NCBI RefSeq assembly: GCF_036417845.1 | Contig: NC_089990.1 | Location: 193,501 to 257,500, forward strand | Reading direction: 5' to 3' | Length of the DNA stretch: 64,000 bases | Origin: Apteryx mantelli | Lineage: Eukaryota; Chordata; Aves; Apterygiformes; Apterygidae | Part shown: piece by piece, positions 45,331 through 61,129 of the stretch | How positions within the stretch are numbered: the first letter of the stretch is position 1 | Layout: the number at the start of each line of letters is the position of its first letter | Program-made: the position numbers and the translations under genes | The notes under the pieces: model-generated | The model's input: the letters and a program-made list of their open reading frames with translations, nothing else | The model's database searches: none | Told to the model about the DNA's origin: nothing

Positions 45331-47118
45331 ATGCTTAGATTTGTAGCTAAACTCAGAACAAGAAAACCCCTAGCTTCATCACCAGGTGATACCAAGTACC
45401 AAACAGTGGTGTACCAAATAGTACCAGGCTGCAGTAGACTTACTGGGAAACTCTGAGATGTGTTTGGGCGTAGTGGTCTCTTTGCACTTGATTCAGTCTT
45501 AACTAGCTGAGTCCTTCTTGTTTATGAACAAATTTGGTTGTAGGTTCTTTGCAGTCTTCTGATATCTTAGTACAATATATGAAATCTGTATGAAATCTGT
45601 CAGTAAAAATAAGGGGATCTGAACTGGCTGCTTTCATAGCAGTATTGGGTGGTTCCTTGAATATTTCTCTGCTTACTCTTGCTTTTTTGGTCTCTAGTGT
45701 CATGTGGTTAAAATCTAGTCTAAATTTGAATTTGAGTTATTCTTAGTAAAACTGTCCACAGCATATGCCTTCCCTGCCCCGCCGCCCCAGAAGAGAAGGC
45801 TTGCAGGGAGGGATAAGAGGATTGATTGCACTGAAGAACAAATAAATCAGGATTTGGTGATGCAGGCTAATTTGGCTGTTGGCAAGGAAGAGAACTATGA
45901 ATGTAGTGCCTGTATGCTGGGTATTGGTGCACTGGGAATCTCATCTGCATAACTTTGCTTTGAAACTTTGCTTTGATGGAAAAGCATTAGAACACAGTTT
46001 GTACTAAAACTATTTCCAGCTTGTATACATAAGCTGTAAAGCATTTTTTTTTTCCTTTTTAAATTGATAGGTATGCAAATAGAAATGAATTCTCAAACAA
46101 CTTGGTGCATCTGAGGGCCCTAAAATTAGCCTGGTCAAAAGTTAGCAGTCATCTCCATGTTCAGGCAGAAGTGTTCCTGTCTATTCCTAAGAATCTACAA
46201 AAGATTTTCCAGCAATTCCAGTTCAGGAGTTCTGAATAGAATCAGCTCTGTTTTACAACCTTCTTTGAGGGGAAGAGCCTTTGCTGGTTAAACTATTGGT
46301 GTGTGCTTAAGATGTACAGATATTGTCCTGCTTCTGTGAGATGAACCTGCAAACTCCCTTGCTGCTGTTCCCTTCCCACTTTCATTTTACATGTGAAAAC
46401 ATGCTTATGAGATTTTACTGTCAAGACTGGGTCATAAAACATTTCTTCTAAAAGACAATTCATGATCTTACATCTACCTTGCTTTTTATGTCAGAGCCCT
46501 AATATTGTTATGAAATCTTGACTGCATAGTAAGCTACACTTAAAACATTTCTTCAGTGTTTACAGAGATCTTTCCCTTTCCAGAAGGACCTGCAGGTCAG
46601 TAGACCACTATCTAGAGATTCTTCTGCTGCCTTGTGAAGTGTCTGTACTTATTAGTGCATATGTTAGTTCAGTATGCATTCTTTTTGCCTTAGCGCATAA
46701 GGTCATCCTCGCATCCTGTCTGTTTTGTATCCTGCCCTCTGAGTATGTCAGGGATTGTGCCTTATTTGCCCAAATATCCATGGAAACTGGAACAATATTG
46801 TTCTATATCCATTGGCCTTCTGCAACAGACTAAGTTCTTAATGCTTCCCAGGACTTTTCTGACATTCAAGTGGAAGAAGTTGGGTGTCTGGTTGTGTGTA
46901 CCAAGGTCTGGAACATCTTTGCTTTAGTGAAAAGTGCTGGGATATTCTGCACTCAGAGAGCTAACTTCATAAGCTGTAACTGACTGTCTCGCATGTGGCA
47001 ATATTAGTTGGAATAGATGTAATAAACTCTTACGCTGCAAAACAGGAAGGTTTACGTTCTGCTAGTAAACTGTTAAGAGCTGCGAATGCTTTGCTGGCAG
47101 GAAACTTGTAACTGCTAG

Positions 47119-47364
<246 letters not shown>

Positions 47365-50300
47365 TGATTTTTCTTAAGGGCTTCAAAGATTAAACAGTAG
47401 TATAGTATCCTCAAGAGAACTCAGCATAATCAAAAATTACACACTTTTCTCAAAACTAATGTACTCTCTTTAGCTCCAGGAGTGCTGGGGCCTGTTCTGA
47501 CCTCTAAGAAACTCAACTGTTGCTGTATCCCATAGGGAGGATTGGAAAGCAATAGATGTCCGTAATCCTAATTCATAAAATAGGAACTGTCTTCTGGGGG
47601 AGCTAGTAAGCTTTCGTTGGTTGGCTTATGTGCAAGCATCGTATAATGGATTTCAAAGAGCAGTCGGTCTCTGGAACAGAAGCATAGCTGGGGTTTCAAA
47701 TGTTGCCGCAACTCTTGAGCGCAGGTGAAACAATGTTCTGTCTGATACTCCCAAAAGTTATGTACTGTCTGTGTTGAGCTGGCTTCGTCTGGGTGCCTAA
47801 ACCTTCCTCTGCATTCACTGGCTAGGCAGACTTCCTCCTACCTTGGGCCAAGCAGAAGCAGGGAGACGTGCAGCCAAAACTTGGAGCAGCTGAAGATGGA
47901 TGTTATCAATTGCAGCTGTTGAAACTTTGACAGGCCCCACTATGTGTCTCAGCTGTAGTCCCAAAGGCCATATCTAGGCAACTGCCTTCCCTTCAAAGCA
48001 TCTGCTCTACTAGCAAGTGAGGTAGTCCTGTCTTGCAGAGCAGTAAGAGGCTTTGTGAGATCACTGAAGAAGAAATCAGGGCTTTGCTACTTGGAGAGGA
48101 ATCTGAACAAGTTAATAGCTTAAGGAAAAGGAGTCTTAGAGTAACGACAAGATGAAGGAACTGCCAGACCAGATATGTCAAACATGGGTGTGGTTCAGCA
48201 GTGCTAGATGTTCTGGGGCCAGCTTTACATTGCACCTGTTTTAATGAAGAAAGAAACTTGAGGGCTGACCCACCCATGGAAATCAGCTATCTCATTTGGG
48301 TCCAATAAACCTAATTTATTTATTTACTTTCTTATTTTTGACCACAACAACTGCTACTTCCTCTCATACTCATCTGGGTGATTCAACACTAGATGCCACA
48401 GTGCTCTCTGCAGCCCACTCCTGAGAGGAGGGGAGCTCCTAGCCTTTTGGTAAAGAACACCCTTTCATAATGGGAAAGGCAAATAAAGCTTTTTGGGAAG
48501 GTGCTGAGTTGCACTGTAGTTTCTCAGCTGTCTGCATATTACTGCATAGGTCAGTAGCTCCCAGACTTCTTTTAGCACTGTGTGATCTCAAGTCTGAGCT
48601 GTTTGATAATGGAAGTGAGTGCCGGATTCTGTCTAGAATTCATGTGCACAACACAGAACTGCACCACACTTATTTTGTGGAAACATATTCCAATAAAATT
48701 GACTTGACGTGCTACAAGTTCATCAAAAGGTGAGCTGTTTTAGGGGGGGAGAAGGGTCCCCTCAGTTGGATGCTTCTTGTGATTATTCTTCTGTATCTAA
48801 TTTCTGACACAGTTATCCAAATAAAGCAGCTGGTGCTAAAAAGCACTACTACTGACTTCAGTGGTATTTCTCTTCTGAGTGAATTTTTCACTCAACTCAA
48901 GTCCATCTGCAGCTTTGCAGCTTTTGCCTCCCTTGACATAGAGCACAAACTGAAATTGTAGTGCCAAACTTGGACTTGAACAACTTGTCTGTATTTGAGA
49001 AGCATCTGAACATGCTTCCTGTATGGGAACTTTTCATGTCTTAGTAATTGATTTCACTCCTTTGTGTCATGTTCTTGACCAGCTGTACATTCTCTTTCCT
49101 GCAATGCATTTCACACTGCACCTGTCTAAACAGAAGTTTTGTTTTGTTTTTCCACAGTAAACACTGTGTAAAGGGATAAAACAAATGCTATCGCAGAACT
49201 AAGTTTCTGAGTTGCTAATGTAAATGAGGCAGGATTTGCTTCAGCCGCACTGGGCTGTAGGTGGAGTTGCAAGAGGGAGGGAAGAGGAACTAAGCAAATA
49301 CTGTAGCTTCAAGTGCAGTGGAAAAGAAAAATTATTGTGTCTAAAGCCAACTTACAAACATCAGTTATTTCTGAAAGGTCCAGTGTACACCACTTCTTCA
49401 AACTGTCCATATAGCATAGACTTGCTGAATAAGTGCTGTAGCCCCAAGAATTAAGCTGTATTCTGTTGTTTAGCACACAAGATTTCTTTGTGGAGGTAGT
49501 GTTGTTGGTTCTTGATAGGACTAATATTGAAATGATTGTCCTAGAGACTCACCAGTGACCATGTGCAGACTTTGACTAGATGATTCAAGACCTACGCAAC
49601 AGTGATTCAGAATGGAGGCAGGAAGAGCCCTGCTCTGCCAGGGCTCGGGGATGCTGTGAGCAGTCAGGCAGGGGGCTGGTGGTAGATATGGAGATGTCAA
49701 GTGTTCCATCTTTGGGATGGATTGAGGCATTTTGGAAGCTATGCTATGTCACTGGATTGATGGGGAGGCTTATCCCAGCTTCTGTTACTGACCTGCAGCC
49801 TAATAAGTGGCTCTGGACAATTAAGGAAACTAACTGCAAAGGAAGTACCTATTCAGCTCGTGCAATGGGAAACTTTTCTTTCTGGCCTGAGGATACAAAT
49901 ACACACCAGCCTGCTTATTTCTTGATGGAAAATTCAAGGCTCTGCCCTATTGCAGAAGAGATTTTTAGTCAGACTTCCACAATAAATGAGGCTAAAATTA
50001 TTGGGGAGGGGGAAAGCAGACACTTCTGGTATATGGACATGCTCAAACAAATTCTTATTCTTTGCATAAAGAGATAAGTTGAATACCAAACCAAAATATG
50101 AGAGCTTCTAGTGAGCTGTTAGTAAATAACTAGACTTGTCTGGTTAATACTGGGACAGGGCTTTGAACATCTTAAACTACTGGGCTATGAAACTTACTGA
50201 TCAGCATGTGACGAATCTCTTGCTGAGTGTAAAGTGATGAAAGAATCCAATAACAAGGAGCCTCTAGTATTTAGTTATCTAGCAAAGATCACCTGGAGGC

Positions 50301-53300
50301 AAAGATATGAACAGCGGGAGCTCTTCTGTGCTGACCTTGTAGATGCAAATACTGCTCTCCACTGTAACCAGACCCGGTCATATGTTGCAACCGAATCATC
50401 TCATTTTATGGACAGTTCTCAACAGATTGCTATAGGCGTCTTGCTCTTGCATAAACCTCCCTTTCCTTGGTTTTATAAAGGGCTGTGCTTTCGTCTATAC
50501 TGACTTTACCCTTAATCATTTACTCTGCTCCACCCTCCTGTCTTAGTTCACTGCTCTCTAAAACTAACACCTGCTGACCTCACTCTTTAGAGCATTTAGG
50601 TAAAGTGGGATCTTGTAGCTTAGCCACTTTTTTTCCTGTCTTCTCTTTCTTAAAAATGTTTTACTGGGTATGTGCCAGCTGACAGTGTATGTTTCAAATG
50701 TCTGAGCTGGTGTCTAGATTGGTTCCTGCAAAAAGGCTAGTTGAACTGTTGTCCCTGCTGTCACTGCTAACGGGGACTAAGCAATGGCTGCTGTCTGATT
50801 AATAGTCTGCTCACTCTGCCTCATCCTGAGAAGGTCTTGGGTCCATGGTGGGGTATATGAGAACAAGGTTATGGCTGTCTGTATTCCGATTGCCTTAAAC
50901 TATGATGTGCTCCTGCAATTGCTAATCTAGTATTTTCTGCATGTACTGGTGCTGAGCAGTGGCTGCCTTCATCAAGGCTTTTTGGGGGTAGAGCAAGTTC
51001 CTCTGTAGAGCTATCTTATGGTTTTGCTGTGGCTGCATATAAACTTTCTGTGTGAAACCTGATTTTGACTCTTTCACAGAAGGATATTAAGATGTCCTGA
51101 ATGTTTTTGCCCTAGAGTACCCTTTTGCTTTCAGTGAGCCATTAGATCTGACTTGGGGAAAAAAGGAAGCTATTAACTTTTACCAAAGTTTCTAGCCACA
51201 CAGCTATTACAGTGCAGGCTGCTGTCTTTGTTCAGTAGCATTCAGGCAGTGTCTCTTTCCACCTATTGTGTTTAAAGGTGGAATAAATGTTTGTTATCCC
51301 ACACTTACTTGCCCACTCTGAATGGGATTTAAAGGACTTCTGGAAAGCTTCTATCTAGTTAATGGCTTCATGAGGAAGAGCAGTTTGAGTCTAGAGATAA
51401 AGTTTCGTAGTAGTAATAGGTGAATGGGCTTCAGGTAGAAATGCTCCCATTTCCCTCTTTCCTATCTGGTTAAAATGCCAAAGTGAATTTTTGGAGTGAC
51501 AGAACAAGGCAGGTGCTGCACAGCTTTGTTGGAAGTCTGCTGCTGCCCCAAGGTAGCTGGATCTGGAAATATTCTTATGAATATAGTATGCAGCATAGTA
51601 ACATCATGCCTTGTACTAGAGATATCTTCCTACACCACCCCCTTCCCTAGGCTTGCAACTGTACAGCTTTAGCTTAAATAGCAATTGATTTTGTAGTTGT
51701 TAATGATCAGCTAGAGGTACCTCAAGCCAGATCTGGATGTCTGGAAGCTTAAGCAAAAATCTGGATTAATTGAGACCAGAGGATTGAGCAAGGCTGGACT
51801 CGGACAACATCCCTATATTCCTTCCAGGTTATCTGTCTCTGCTTCCACCTTACATATTTCTTAACACCAGCTGCTGAACTCCAACATGCGCCAACTCACT
51901 AGCAAAAGCATTAGCTCTGCCAAGGGAGAAATGGCGTTCTTCAGCTGCTGCTGGTGGATTCAGTGAAGAGTTTGAGTATGGGCTGTGCCTGCTGGGGGTG
52001 ATGCTTACCCCGCAGTACTGCCTCATGGTACCTCAGCATGCTGCTTTACTGGATGTGCAGGGCACAGGCATGGGGACTGCAACAGGGAGAGCTGATGGGT
52101 TTTCCTTCTTTAATCCTTCTCTGCAGCAAACCAAAATGTAGTTTGGCTGGAGACTAGTGTGCAAAGCAAAGCATTGCTTTGCTGTGTACCTCTCTCATAG
52201 GGGAAAGATTAATGTTATCTCTGGTAAAACTACTTAGATACTTACTGCTGTAGATAGCTTTGAAGTCCTGTCTTTCTTTTTTTGGAGGTAAACTGATTCT
52301 AGCTTCCATCCGTGAGATTTTGTTCTGTTTTCTGTCATCCTGGGTAGGGCTAGCCTGTACCTTGGACATGGAGAGGTAACAGTAATTCACCAGGAGCCTA
52401 ATGCTCCACGCTTGGCTGCCTGGAAAGCTTTCCCAGAAATGCCCTGGTTTAGTGGACACTGTGATTCACAGGCTTCTCAGGAAGCCTGTGCACAGACTAG
52501 TCACAAAATCTTCTACTTCAAGTACTTTTGTGATGTGAAAATGTACTCCCTTCCCCCGTGTCCCTAACAAACTGCATAAGGCAGCTTCCCAAATGCTTTG
52601 TTCCTGACCTTGGACCCTGCTGGTTCCCCCTTGCTCTTCCGTCCTCTTTCGAGCCCCTTATTCCTTCCGATATGTGGCAGAGGCTCCTTTGCTGTCTGCA
52701 GTACCAGATCTGTTGGGTGGTGAACGCAGTGGATGGGTGGGGCTCGGTACCCATTTGATAGTCCTTACATCAGGGTTTTTAACAATGAGTTGTGGTTACT
52801 AAACTGTTTAGTCAGTACTTCCTTCCCCAGCCTAAAATGAACTCTATTTACCTGACTTCAAACCAGATTTGCTTCTCAATGGCATGCTTTGCACTCTCTT
52901 AGCCTATGGTTTTCCGTGTGAACTTCAGTCCTTCCAACATTAGACTCTGGATATTGTGAAGTCCAAGAGATGGTGGCTCCAGCATGCGACTCCAGAACAA
53001 GCTGGTTTCAAGAGTAACCAAAAGCACCCGGCCTCATTGAAGGGCATAGCTGTCCTTTTAAGAGCCACAGGTTCGGTCACAGGTTAAGGAGAAATGTGAC
53101 ACTAGAAATACTTCATCTGTTGCTTCAGACTTTGAAAGCAAGCAGTTAACCTTCCTAGGAAGCCTTTCCCCAATTTCGTGAGCTTCTAGGGTCGAAACTA
53201 AACTGTGTTAGAAAAGGGCACTCAGTTATGGAATAAAATTGTAACAATTGGCATCTCTCTGCTCACTCTAAATTTAATCGCTGATGCTTCCCTATATTTT

Positions 53301-54203
53301 ATGTCCATTAGTGAGCCTAATGCATACTGGTGTGTGTGTGTGTTTTCCTTCAGAAGGATCCTGCAGGATTCGTTAGGAGCCAGAGCTCCTCAGATTCTGA
53401 GTTCATGTGCCCTGTACTGATGCTTATCTGATGCACTGAATTCAGTGGTTTTGTAGGGCACCAGTCTGATAGTCTCTTATTCCCTCATGGTTGCTAAAGC
53501 TGACAACAGAGGCTGACCATATCCCTCTAAACTGTATGAGAAACTCCAACCCAATTGAACTATTTGTGGAATAAATGTGGTTAGTCTTTCATAGTCTGTA
53601 AAACTAAGCTTTGTGAGGAGGGAGACCTTGGGGAAGCCTTTCACCTTGGTAAATTTCAGCCTAGCAATGTTTAAATATGCAGGAGCCTGGCTTGGAACAC
53701 TTGATCCAGTAAGTGAATGCACTGAACGGAGAACTTTCTTTGACAGCTTCATAGTAGAAAGCAGCGAGTCTCTGGAGAGCGGCTGGTTCCTCCAGCAAAA
53801 CCCAGAACCCATCTTGTTTGCGCAGCAAAGGCCTGTGGTTGCAGTGGTATGGAAACATGTCTCAAATTTCACAGGGACATGTGGAAACTTATTGGCTTTT
53901 ATAAATGCAGTAGCCTAACCAAAAATTGACTGCTTGTTGCTAAGGAGGTCAATGGCAAACTGTAATAGGCTAAAAACTCTCCTACAGAGACAATCCTCTT
54001 ATTTAGCACTTTGGCACTCTTAGAAGGGACAAGTTAGGAACACACCCGTATTCTGGAGAAAGCATCCAAATGGAAGGGGAGCAGCTGAATGTTTGTTTGG
54101 CTGTAGATGGAGTCCTCTTGGATGTTCAATTATGGTACCTGCAAGACTGTATTCTAAGGTGTTTTTGATAGGAAACCATTTTTCTATCAAACACGTTCTC
54201 TAA

Positions 54204-54240
54204 CCCTCTCCTCCCCTCTCCTCCCCACCCTTCCCCCTCC
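54204..54240 (-). repeat. Polypyrimidine tract, minus-strand G-quadruplex motif
   Basis: A C/T-rich run (CCCTCTCCTCCCC pieces) whose complement contains runs of five, three, four and four Gs with loops of two, one and six bases. This satisfies the usual quadruplex pattern on the template strand of moesin. Confidence 0.55.
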
Positions 54241-57200
54241 AAAATGGAAAAAGTTGGGTTTGCATGGAAATACCAAATGACTGAAAAAGCAGTGCCTAAA
54301 AACAGGAGATATTTGGGCATGGCCAAAACAAGAGTTCTTCTCTTCTGAGATGCTGCTAGAGCCAGTTGTGGTGGTGACCATTCAAGCCCCTCATATGCCA
54401 TTCTTCTTTCCCCTCTGCCCACAAACTCTTTTTTTGATGGGACTCTTCTGTGCAGTGGCAAAAGGCTGTTCACCGTGGCTGTTGTCGGATGCCAAAACCA
54501 GCTTGTGCAGTAAGCTATGCAGCTTTTGTTATGTTGAAGTTGGAATAGTGTTGGCAAGCAAAATGGAACAATCTCCTTTAGCAATAAGTTTTAAACAGAC
54601 AGTTGAAGAAACTAAAGCTTGAAACTTCAAGTTATAAAAGGACATGAATCTCCTTCCCATATTCTGAAGCTTTTCAAGCTTCCCGTTTTTGAAGTTTGTC
54701 TTTCTGTTCTGCAAGTAGTCTAACTTCTGCAATGTGGTATTGCTTATGCATGTGATCTTTCAGGTACGTAGCCAGAACAGCAGGGTAGTAGAGGGATGGA
54801 AATACCATCTAATAACTCAAACAATTCTTTTCATCAGACTAGTTAAATACAGATTTGGCATGATGCTATAGAGATCGAAAAGTGTAAGGAGCAACAAATG
54901 CCTTTTGAACATCTTGATGGTCATCTTGATTTACAGTAGTAAGTCTCTTGGGGGATGTCTCTGCCATAAAGTCACTGCTGGATTTCTGTTGCAGTATATC
55001 AAACTACCTCAAATGGGGTATAATTCAATGAAGCATGCCATTTTGATTCTATATGTGTAGAAGAGAATTTGAATAAAATCACCTACTTTGACATTTTCCC
55101 CTATTGCTGAGTCTAAAATGCACTAGCCTGTGAATTGCACTCCTCTATGTACGCAACCCAAGCAATGAAAGTGAGCAGCATGTTGCTGCTGATGGTGCTA
55201 GTTGGACAGGGTGGCTGTTTAGGAGAGTGGCGCTAAAAGGCTTTGTGCTATGCAACTGGAATAGATACTGGAGTGATGAAGCCCGCTGTTCAGTGTATGC
55301 TTTACAAGACTAGTTTACCAATCTGAGCCCTACTCAGAAATACATAGGGGGTAGACCATATATCTTCCCGATGCTTTCATCAAACTGCTGAGAAATCAAT
55401 AGGGGACAGAGATGGGTTGTAAAGTCTTTCAGGATCCCTGTGAGGTAAACAAGTTATGCAGTTGCAGGGAGCCAATTAACTGGCATCTGGGAGGAAACAT
55501 AACAGCTGTTATAAAGCGTAAAACACCAGAAAGTTAATTCAGAATCAGTGTGTGGAGTGGAGGTTGCCTTTGAAACACTCACTTCACATAAATGACCTAA
55601 GGCAGGATTCCACTGGTCTTTGCAAAGAGGAAACTTTACAAGTCTTAGCTGAGACATTTTCCTGGAAATGTAGCTTAGTGATGAGGTCAGCTCCTGAAGC
55701 AAACAAGCGATGTTACTGGCTCCATTCACCTTTTTAGAGGATAATTAATGGGAAGCTGTGTAGCTAATCTTGGTCAATGAGATTACCTTCTTCCCCTCTG
55801 ATTTGTTGTCTTTGTTGAGAGACAGTGTCAGCCAGTGCATACAATGTTCATTGTCTTGGCCTAATCTAGAGTTCCTTGACTTGTTTGGGTCTCATTATGC
55901 AAAGTGCTAGTTAGGCCAGCTGATAACCTTGTCAGTACTAGCTTTCTCTCGGAGGTGGAAAAGTGCTCAGGCTTTCTGCAGCGCTGATGAGATGAATGGC
56001 CGATGGTGCTGGGCTTTCTGCTCATGGACCACATCACATGTGTAAGTTTCCTTTAGCTTTTGGTTGCTGTCCTCCCATGGTATTTCTCGCTTCTAAACAA
56101 AAGTAGCTTCATAAAGAGGTCCTCAAACAGAGGATGTGGTGGGTTTTTTTTAATTAAAAAAGAAAAAAAAGTGTTGAAGCCTTTGATAAACAAGTGGCTG
56201 TAGGAGTGAGCACCACCAATACCAAAGTGGGTTTGCCTCAAACTGCACAGACCCCGCAGAAATAAAACTAGTGTTGTGTCCTTGGCACAGTCCCTTTACC
56301 AAAGGAAGATTTCTAGTAGCTTCTTCTGAGGAGCCGGTCTGGGGCATTGTGGCTGCGTGGTGGCACGTCCTCCGTTCTGCAGCAGAGGTGGAAAGGGGGA
56401 GCGCTGCGGCGCTGGTGCCATGAACAGGCCCGTACGTGTAGGCAACTGCTTGAAGGATTACTTGGCTCTTGTTAAACTTACTGAATGAAATGCTTTTCAG
56501 CTGTAATGAAATGCTTTGCGGGTGTTTCTCTTGAAGCTAATTTTATAAATCTTTCACGTGCAGGTCATAACCAGCTTGAACTCCAAGCTTAATCTGAATT
56601 TAGTAGGTTTCCAGAGCTTTGCAAGGGTATTTGTAAAGAAAATACTTTTCTGATACAGTGTTTTGATGAAGAAATGGATGTAAACTTTCTTAAATTGAGT
56701 TCTGGAATTTGGAGGTGCTAGTTAAACAAGAAATTTACCATAAACTGTAGATTCACATTGGGTTCAGATAATGCTGTTCCCAAGTTTGTTCAGATATCGA
56801 AGTTATTTCTTACCACAATGAGGGAGTGGGATCACCGAGAGGAAGGCAACAGGAATGACCTTGTAAAGCTAAAATGAAACTTCAAAATGGCTCTCTAACC
56901 CTTGCTGCTATCTTCAAGTTTCTCTGCATCTTCCAAACTGGAATAAACAATCAATCTGACTCATTTCCAAAGACTTAAACACAAGGTATCAACTTACTGC
57001 AGTTGTACTAATGCAGGTTAATAGCTCAGCAATTTGTGAGGAGCTAATACGGTTGCGCTTCCCTTCATACAGGATATTTAATAACTATTACTAGCTGCAG
57101 ATGCCTGCAGGTACACTGAAATTCAGACACTGTGTTTGGGATCCTTTTTTTAAATTTTCAGAGATCCTTAATTGTCTTGCTTGCTAATTTTCAAAGCAAT

Positions 57201-60200
57201 TATATGTTTTCCATACAGAATATGGAATATTTAGTGTGCAGGCAGGGTAACCCTTGCTCCAGTGGTCTTAAGTAGAAGGACTTCATTTCAGAGATAATTA
57301 AAATTAATCTGTTCTATTTTTATATATAGATAGATAGATACAGATATTTTACACTCCCACACAAAAATGTGGGTTTCTTTAGTTTAAGGGGTTACATTAA
57401 TGTAGCTTGATTGAGTAGGAAGTTGGATAGCAAATTCAATTCACTCGTGGATTTCTGAACACCCCATGTTTCCTATGAGGAGTTAATAGCCCCAGTGCAT
57501 CTCTTCATTTTTTGTTATTGTTGCTGCTCTGGACACATTCTTCAAGCAGACAACTAGAGACTTCTTATGCTGAAGCCAATTCTCTCCTGAAGCTCTGTTC
57601 TACCTTTTCCCCTCAAGCTCCAAGGGAACCCACTTCAAGTCCTGTGCATGGCTCTGAAACCTTGCTTGGACACCAGCAATGCAAATTAATGGCTTGAGTG
57701 TCTTGAACTGTTTTGTGAGGAACAAACAAAGGAAAGGGTTACCTGGCAAGCTTAAAACGCTGTGCTAAGAACAGTGCTCAGTGAACCTTTGTAATTAACC
57801 ACTGCGTTTTGTGTAGCCATTAATGGGTCTTCTGGAAAGTTTTCAATGTGTATGACTACCTGGGAAATAGATGCAAAAACAGAGGTTAGGGTTAACAGGC
57901 AGGTAATAGATTTGGAGCCGTGTTGACTCTTGTAATTCAACTTGTAATCCAAGGGTGATGCAAGAACTGTGGTTTCCATAGGTTTAAGCCTGGTTTTCTT
58001 CAAGCTGAATTCTAATTGAAAGGAAGGCTACCAGGCTGCTCTGCAGCTTTGTAAATATTTGAATGAGTTGTTCACAGAATAATGGAAATGGGGAAGCTTC
58101 TAAAAACATGGAATAGATGACTGCTTAGTGTAACCACAGCACAGCTCAGAAGTGGGAAGACTGCTTGTGTAGAAGAGGGCTCTTGGGCCTTCCAACATGG
58201 AAGAGTTGCAGGCAGTTCTGACACTCGGACCACCTCCGTTTTTATGTTACTCAAGGCCACCAGGCTTGCCTCCTCTCTTGTGCCTAGGGAGGAAGGCGTT
58301 GGTTAGCTAGAATCGCTTCCTCCTCTATGCAACCAGCGTGCTGTTGTTCTAGAGGACAAGCACTCAAGGCAGGACAAAATCGCCAGGGTGTATCAAGCTG
58401 GTGTCTGACGAGGACAGCATCAGGCAGTGTCTGATGTCTGGCTGAGTTGTGTACCTGAATGCCCAAGGTGGCTGGGGCTGTTGTGTGTGTGTCGGGGCAG
58501 GGAGGTGTTGGAGAGAGCCAGGTTTCCCCAGTCCTTGTTGCAGGGGATGTTGAAGTATGACTTAATTTCACATGGCTGAAGTGGTGCAACAAGCTGCCTA
58601 GCAGTTAGCCAGCATTTGGCTAAAACATTCTGTAGCCTGTGGAAGAACTAAACAATGATCCAGTAAACAAATCTTATCTCTTTTCAATCATAAATAGCTT
58701 AGACTGTGGCACTTATAGCAAAAAATACTTTCTTTCTTTTCCTCCAAGGGGTTGGTTCTTTAATTTTCTATAGGCATTACAAATTATTTGAGGAGCTTGG
58801 GCTTTAAGCAAAATGATAAGCTGTGAACTAATAAGAATAAGGCTTAAAAGGAGAGCAGAAGTACTTCACAGGTTATCTGATGATCTAAATGCTTGAGGCG
58901 TGGTAGTCTTGCATGGACAGTTTAAATCTAGGAAGATTAGAAAAGAGAACCAGCACGAGTGATAGTAGCTTGTCCTGAATTACTTCATTCTTGGGCTTTA
59001 ATCTCTGCAGGCATCTTCTATGCCTTCAGCCAGACTAAAGATTTACAAAAATAAAAAAACCCCCTTCAATTTGCTTGAAAGGCATCAGCTGTATCTCAGT
59101 GTGATCTAATTTTGGATTAGATTCTGCGAGGTTTTTCTGTAAAAGTGATCTATACTTTGTCATTGCAGGTGTATAAACTTTTTCATTCTTATCCAGTAAG
59201 ACAGCAATGCATATCACCTTTCTATGCCTTTGAAAGTGCCTGGATGAGAACTTGTTGGTTCTTGAATAGTCTACAGTTGATGCTTGGCCTTGCAAATGTA
59301 GCCAAGGTACAAATCCACAAAATGCTGGAACTTTAATTTTTTTCCTCTTAGAACATGAGTAATGGTGAACTACTTAGGGACCTTCTGAATATATGAAACT
59401 GAAAGCAAAAAAAATTCAATTTGGTGATTTATTCCTAGTTGTCAATTGAACTAAAAGGAGCTTTCTTCCTGTAAATTCCATTCTTACCTCTAATCCTTTC
59501 CACCCACACTTGATTCTGGGCATAACATGCCTGAACACCTAAATCGCTGGCTGTGCCAATGATGTGTTCAACTTTCAACAGTAGTTGAGAGAAGGCTTCC
59601 CCCTCTTCCCCACCAAAATCGTGGGAGAAAATGAAACCAAATAATGCCTGGGTCTGCTGAGGATTACTTGCACTTCCGTGGTCTAATCAAGGAGGGGTGC
59701 TTGTGCAATGGCACAGAGTGTTTGAGTGTCAGTAAGAGCAGGATGATTAAATAACACTTACCTGCTAAGTGCCCTGTTTGCTAGCCTGCACAGAAGAACT
59801 ATGAAACTGTAGGTGTGCCACAGGTTCAGAGCTCCTCCAGCACTGTGGCTTGCTAGCGGTTTTCTCACAGAAGTACTTCACTTGCCCATGATATAGAAAG
59901 GGGGACAGGCCCTTTTTATTTTCAATCAGGATAGCAGTTGAGGTTCAAGACAGCTTTATGTGCTGTGGCGTAACCTGGTGTGCTGGTCTTTGGAGCAGGG
60001 ACTTGGCCAGAGTGGAGTGTTTTCCTCTCTGCTTGCATGCTTTGGTCTTTCCCTTGTGCAGATGCTGCTTTCATGCAGGTTCCACGTTTGTTTACAAGTG
60101 TGGTGGTATATTTCTTGGGCTGAGAATGAGGGCAATCATCAGCTCAATATTGATGCTAAAATCTACATTTAAGAGGCCTACTTGTGGCTCTCCTGCTTTG

Positions 60201-61129
60201 TGGCAGCACGTAGTGGTAGCAAGAACATAGCGGGGAGAAGGGTGCATGCTTCAGGAGAAGGATGGAAGTAGGAAAAAAGTGAAGTCAGGTAGACCTGGGA
60301 AAAGTGGAGTAAGAAAAATGAGAAGCAGGAGAACAGGTTACATTTTCTCCTCTAAACACTTGGAAAGAATGGTATTAGTCATGTGCTTTGGTTGTCTCTA
60401 AAAGATGAAGATGACTTCAAGGTTACTAGAAATACACTTCTTCCCTGAAGGTAGAGGAAGAGGGACTTAATTACTTAACAAGTGCAATTTTAAGCTAATG
60501 GTGCTTGAAGGGCCTTGTTGTAGCTGGTCAAGGTACTGCGTGACGGCTAGAATTAAAGTTTGCCAGTAATCTGTTGCCAGTTGAAGACTAAGCCTTGTAC
60601 TGCAGGCTGAGCACAGGCCTGGGACTGACTTAATGTCCTTCCTGGCAGGAGGAAGATGGCACTCTGTCCAGCCTAGAGACTAAACTTGGGTATTTAAGTA
60701 AAGTAGTCTGTGTTAAATAGTACTCTTTGTATTCCCTTATCCCCTGTGCCAGCTTTCATCCATCCTTAGCCACTACCAATAATTGTTTGCTTTTCTGCAG
60801 TTAATCAGGAATCTAAATGCTGCATGCCCCCAAGCAAAAATAGACTGATAATTGGGCTGCTAACTGCCAGCCAGATTCCTTGTGGCTGTAGAAAGCTGTC
60901 TCTTCCTTGATTGTCCTTTTTCCCTTGCCAAAAGGAACTAAATAGCCTCTTAAAGTCGGGATGGGAAGGACAGAGGAGGAATACCTTTCCTCCTTCCTCT
61001 CCCCTTACTTGACAGAGGCTACCTTCATGCGCACTTAGAAAGCAGCTTCAGATGAAGGCTAGATGGGCCAGCTCCACACTCGGGTAACAAGCAAGAACAT
61101 GCCTTGCTTTACAGCTCGCTTTACCAGAG

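Noticed and set aside
49580..50077. 165-codon open frame inside intron 2
   Set aside because: No similarity I recognise, no clear flanking acceptor and donor, and the frame does not connect exon 2 to exon 3, which already join perfectly in phase 0.
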